From assembly GCA_036245805.1 (NCBI GenBank), contig BTRK01000001.1, forward strand, positions 31,506,758 through 31,570,757: DNA of 64,000 bases, given 5' to 3'. The translations under genes and the position numbers were made by a program. Source of the DNA: Pristionchus mayeri. Its lineage: Eukaryota; Nematoda; Chromadorea; Rhabditida; Neodiplogasteridae. Positions within the stretch are counted from its first letter, which is position 1; every line of letters begins with the position of its first letter. A model generated the notes under the pieces. The model searched no databases. It saw only the letters and a list, made by a program, of their open reading frames with translations, and was not told the DNA's origin. Below are positions 61,785-64,000 of this stretch, in pieces.

Positions 61785-63593
61785 AAAAGGGGCGCTCAGA
61801 CCACCGTAGAGGAAGACAAAAGGGGCGCTCAGACCACCGTAGAGGAAGACAAAAGGGGCGCTCAGACCACCGTAGAGGAAGATAAAAGGGGCGCTCAGAT
61901 CACCGTAGAGGAAGACCACTGAAGAGAAAACGGGCGCTCAGACCACTGTAGAGGAAGACCACAGAAGAGAAAAGGGGCGCTCAGACCACCGTAGAGGAAG
62001 ACCACTGAAGAGAAAAGGGGCACTCAGACCACCGTAGAGGAAGACCACTGAAGAGAAAAGGGGCGCTCAGACCACTGTAGAGGAAGACCACTGAAGAGAA
62101 AAGGGCGCTCAGACCACCGTAGAGGAAGACCACTGAAGAGAAAAGGGGCGCTCAGACCACCGTAGAGGAAGACCACTGAAGAGAAAAGGGGCGCTCAGAC
62201 CACCGTAGAGGAAGACAAAAGGGGCGCTCAGACCACCGTAGAGGAAGACAAAAGGGGCGCTCAGACCACAGTAGAGGAAGACAAAAGGGGCGCTCAGACC
62301 ACCGTAGAGGAAGACCACTGAAGAGAAAAGGGGCACTCAGACCACCGTAGAGTAAGACCACTGAAGAGAAAAGGGGCGCTCAGACCACCGTAGAGGAGGA
62401 TAAAAGGGGCGCTGAGACCACAGTAGAGGAAGACAAAAGGGGCGCTCAGACCACCGTAGAGGAAGACAAAAGGGGCGATCAGACCACCGTAGAGGAAGAT
62501 AAAAGGGGCGCTCAGACCACCGTAGAGGAAGACAAAAGGGGCGCTCAGACCACCGTAGAGGAAGACAAAAGGGGCGATCAGACCACCGTAGAGGAAGATA
62601 AAAGGGGCGCTCAGACCACCGTAGAGGAAGACAAAAGGGGCGCTCAGACCACCGTAGAGGAAGACCACTGAAGAGAAAAGGGGCGCTCAGACCACCGTAG
62701 AGTAAGACCACTGAAGAGAAAAGGGGCGCTCAGACCACCGTAGAGGAGGATAAAAGGGGCGCTCAGACCACAGTAGAGGAAGACAAAAGGGGCGCTCAGA
62801 CCACCGTAGAGGAAGACCACTGAAGAGAAAAGGGGCGCTCAGACCACCGTAGAGGAAGACCACTGAAGAGAAAAGGGGCGCTCAGACCACCGTAGAGGAG
62901 GATAAAAGGGGCGCTCAGACCACAGTAGAGGAAGACAAAAGGGGCGCTCAGACCACCGTAGAGGAAGACAAAAGGGGCGCTCAGACCACCGTAGAGGAAG
63001 ACAAAAGGGGCGCTCAGACCACCGTAGAGGAAGATAAAAGGGGCGCTCAGACCACCGTAGAGGAAGATAAAAGGGGCGCTCAGACCACAGTAGAGGAAGA
63101 CAAAAGGGGCGCTCAGACCACCGTAGAGGAAGACAAAAGGGGCGCTCAGACCACCGTAGAGGAAGACAAAAGGGGCGCTCAGACCACCGTAGAGGAAGAT
63201 AAAATGGGCGTTCAGACCACAGTAGAGGAAGACAAAAGGGGCGCTCAGACCACCGTAGAGGAAGACAAAAGGGGCGCTCAGATCACCGTAGAGGAAGACC
63301 ACTGAAGAGAAAACGGGCGCTCAGACCACTGTAGAGGAAGACCACAGAAGAGAAAAGGGGCGCTCAGACCACCGTAGAGGAAGACCACTGAAGAGAAAAG
63401 GGGCGCTCAGACCACTGTAGAGGAAGACCACTGAAGAGAAAAGGGCGCTCAGACCACCGTAGAGGAAGACCACTGAAGAGAAAAGGGGCGCTCAGACCAC
63501 CGTAGAGGAAGACCACTGAAGAGAAAAGGGGCGCTCAGACCACCGTAGAGGAAGACAAAAGGGGCGCTCAGACCACCGTAGAGGAAGACAAAA

Positions 63594-63634
63594 GGGGCGC
63601 TCAGACCACCGTACCACAGTAGAGGAAGACAAAA
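63594..63634 (+). repeat. 41-bp monomer with 8-bp internal duplication
   Basis: The GGGG-to-GGGG distance is 41 bp, which is 33 + 8. The unit reads CCACCGTA followed directly by CCACAGTA, so both the plain and the CCACAG allele of the same 8-bp stretch are present in one monomer. This looks like an out-of-register exchange between two 33-bp units carrying different alleles. Confidence 0.9.
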
Positions 63635-63766
63635 GGGGCGCTCAGACCACCGTAGAGGAAGACAAAAGGGGCGCTCAGACCACCGTAGAGGAGGATATAA
63701 GGGGCGCTCAGACCACAGTAGAGGAAGATAAAAGGGGCGCTCAGACCACAGTAGAGGAAGACAAAA

Positions 63767-63797
63767 GGGGCTCAGACCACCGTAGAGGAAGACAAAA
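63767..63797 (+). repeat. 31-bp monomer lacking one GC dinucleotide
   Basis: The head reads GGGGCTCAG where nearly all other units have GGGGCGCTCAG. A two-base loss inside the GCGC run, likely by slippage, shortens this 33-bp unit to 31 bp. No other copy was seen in the window. Confidence 0.85.
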
Positions 63798-64000
63798 GGG
63801 GCGCTCAGACCACAGTAGAGGAAGACAAAAGGGGCGCTCAGACCACCGTAGAGGAAGACCACTGAAGAGAAAAGGGGCGCTCAGACCACCGTAGAGGAAG
63901 ACCACTGAAGAGAAAAGGGGCGCTCAGACCACTGTAGAGGAAGACCACTGAAGAGAAAAGGGCGCTCAGACCACCGTAGAGGAAGACCACTGAAGAGAAA

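Larger units (their letters stand above)
1..64000 (+). repeat. Satellite array of interleaved 33-bp and 43-bp monomers
   Basis: Every base belongs to head-to-tail copies of one monomer family in a single orientation; I saw no inverted copy and no unique insertion. The 33-bp unit is GGGGCGCTC + AGACCACCGTAGAGGA + AGACAAAA. The 43-bp unit replaces the last block with AGACCACTGAAGAGAA + AA. Composition is skewed: the 33-bp unit has 12 A, 11 G, 8 C and 2 T on the + strand (58% GC, 70% purine). Both unit lengths carry two CpGs. Copies are mostly identical apart from a small set of recurrent substitutions, which implies active homogenisation. Both window edges cut a monomer. No satellite name is assigned because I do not recognise the family; the eukaryotic origin is inferred from array size. 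Confidence 0.98.
61785..64000 (+). repeat. Irregular right-hand segment
   Basis: The segment opens with 33-bp units, then a CGGG/CCACTG series. A GGCACTC head appears near 62020 and 62333, and two GCGATC units near 62477 and 62576. A 9S-like run of 33-bp units occurs near 62.9-63.3 kb. The last 400 bp hold several one-off changes: an 8-bp insertion, a GGATATAAGG change and a 31-bp unit. The window ends inside a 43-bp unit. Confidence 0.85.

Noticed and set aside
63695..63705. TATA-like TATAAGGGGCG, and GATAAAAGG elsewhere
   Set aside because: The first is a one-base change in a GGATAAAAGG unit, and the second occurs in a large share of the 33-bp units. There is no gene downstream and no other promoter element.
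1..64000. Dozens of minus-strand open frames of 60-236 codons with an 11-residue repeat
   Set aside because: They overlap each other in two frames, lack ATG starts where checked, end at the same satellite-encoded TGA, and have lengths set by the count of 33-bp units between 43-bp units. There is no codon-level constraint or non-repeat domain.
1..64000. CRISPR array
   Set aside because: Repeats are contiguous with no unique spacers; the parts between shared cores are themselves the same few variants.
1..64000. G-quadruplex array from the GGGG in every unit
   Set aside because: The G runs are about 29-39 bases apart, so intramolecular loops would be very long. Only a weak possibility, not supported as a feature.
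1..64000. Centromeric satellite with CENP-B boxes
   Set aside because: The TTCG core of the vertebrate CENP-B box is absent from the monomers, and the monomer is far shorter than typical alpha-like satellites. A centromeric role cannot be shown from sequence alone.
1..64000. Telomeric or ribosomal repeat
   Set aside because: The monomer has no short G-rich telomere motif in tandem and no rRNA-like sequence.
1..64000. Transposon or insertion-sequence ends at higher-order unit borders
   Set aside because: Borders fall inside monomers, at shared sequence, with no inverted repeats or target-site duplications distinct from the satellite itself.

Overview
The whole 64 kb window is one uninterrupted satellite DNA array. 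I found no gene, RNA gene, mobile element or unique flanking sequence. The array is entered mid-monomer at base 1 and left mid-monomer at base 64000, so it continues past both ends. A uniform tandem array of this length points to a eukaryotic heterochromatic or subtelomeric/pericentromeric locus, probably from a long-read assembly. I cannot name the species or family from sequence alone.

Two monomer lengths are interleaved, all in one orientation. Written on the + strand, the 43-bp monomer (L) is GGGGCGCTC (9 bp), then two imperfect 16-bp modules, AGACCACCGTAGAGGA and AGACCACTGAAGAGAA (13/16 identical), then AA. The 33-bp monomer (S) has the same head and first module, but its second module is cut by exactly 10 bp to AGACAAAA. 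A 42-bp form of L (one G missing at the AAAAGGG junction) recurs as a higher-order landmark. The window holds between about 1,490 and 1,940 monomers (64000/43 to 64000/33). Monomers differ by a few diagnostic substitutions: CCACCG/CCACTG/CCACAG in module 1, AGATCACC, GCGTTC, GCGATC, GCATTCAC, CTCCC, CTGAG, CTCAT, CGGG for GGGG, and GAGTAAG.

Layout. 1-2.9 kb is rich in 43-bp units. From 2.9 to 25.2 kb a cassette of nine consecutive 33-bp units recurs, embedded in tandem higher-order duplications of 432, 1357, about 933, 987, 782 and 901-1106 bp. 23.3-26.5 kb carries blocks duplicated at 1946 bp. From 27 to 49 kb a different cassette (with GCGATC) and the GCATTCAC, CAGGCC and GAGTAAG variants dominate, with 1823-, 1487- and 436-bp repeats. 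45.6-50.7 kb is a 2596-bp duplication. 55.57-61.78 kb is a near-identical 3108-bp tandem duplication. 61.8-64 kb is irregular, with several broken monomers.

The many apparent minus-strand open frames are a by-product of monomer arithmetic. 33 bp preserves frame and 43 bp shifts it by one, so every frame runs until it meets the TGA in GTCTGAGC. The main biological content is the record of how the array evolved: a 16-bp ancestral module, a recurrent 10-bp length switch, nested unequal-exchange duplications with hybrid junction monomers, and successive regional variant domains.
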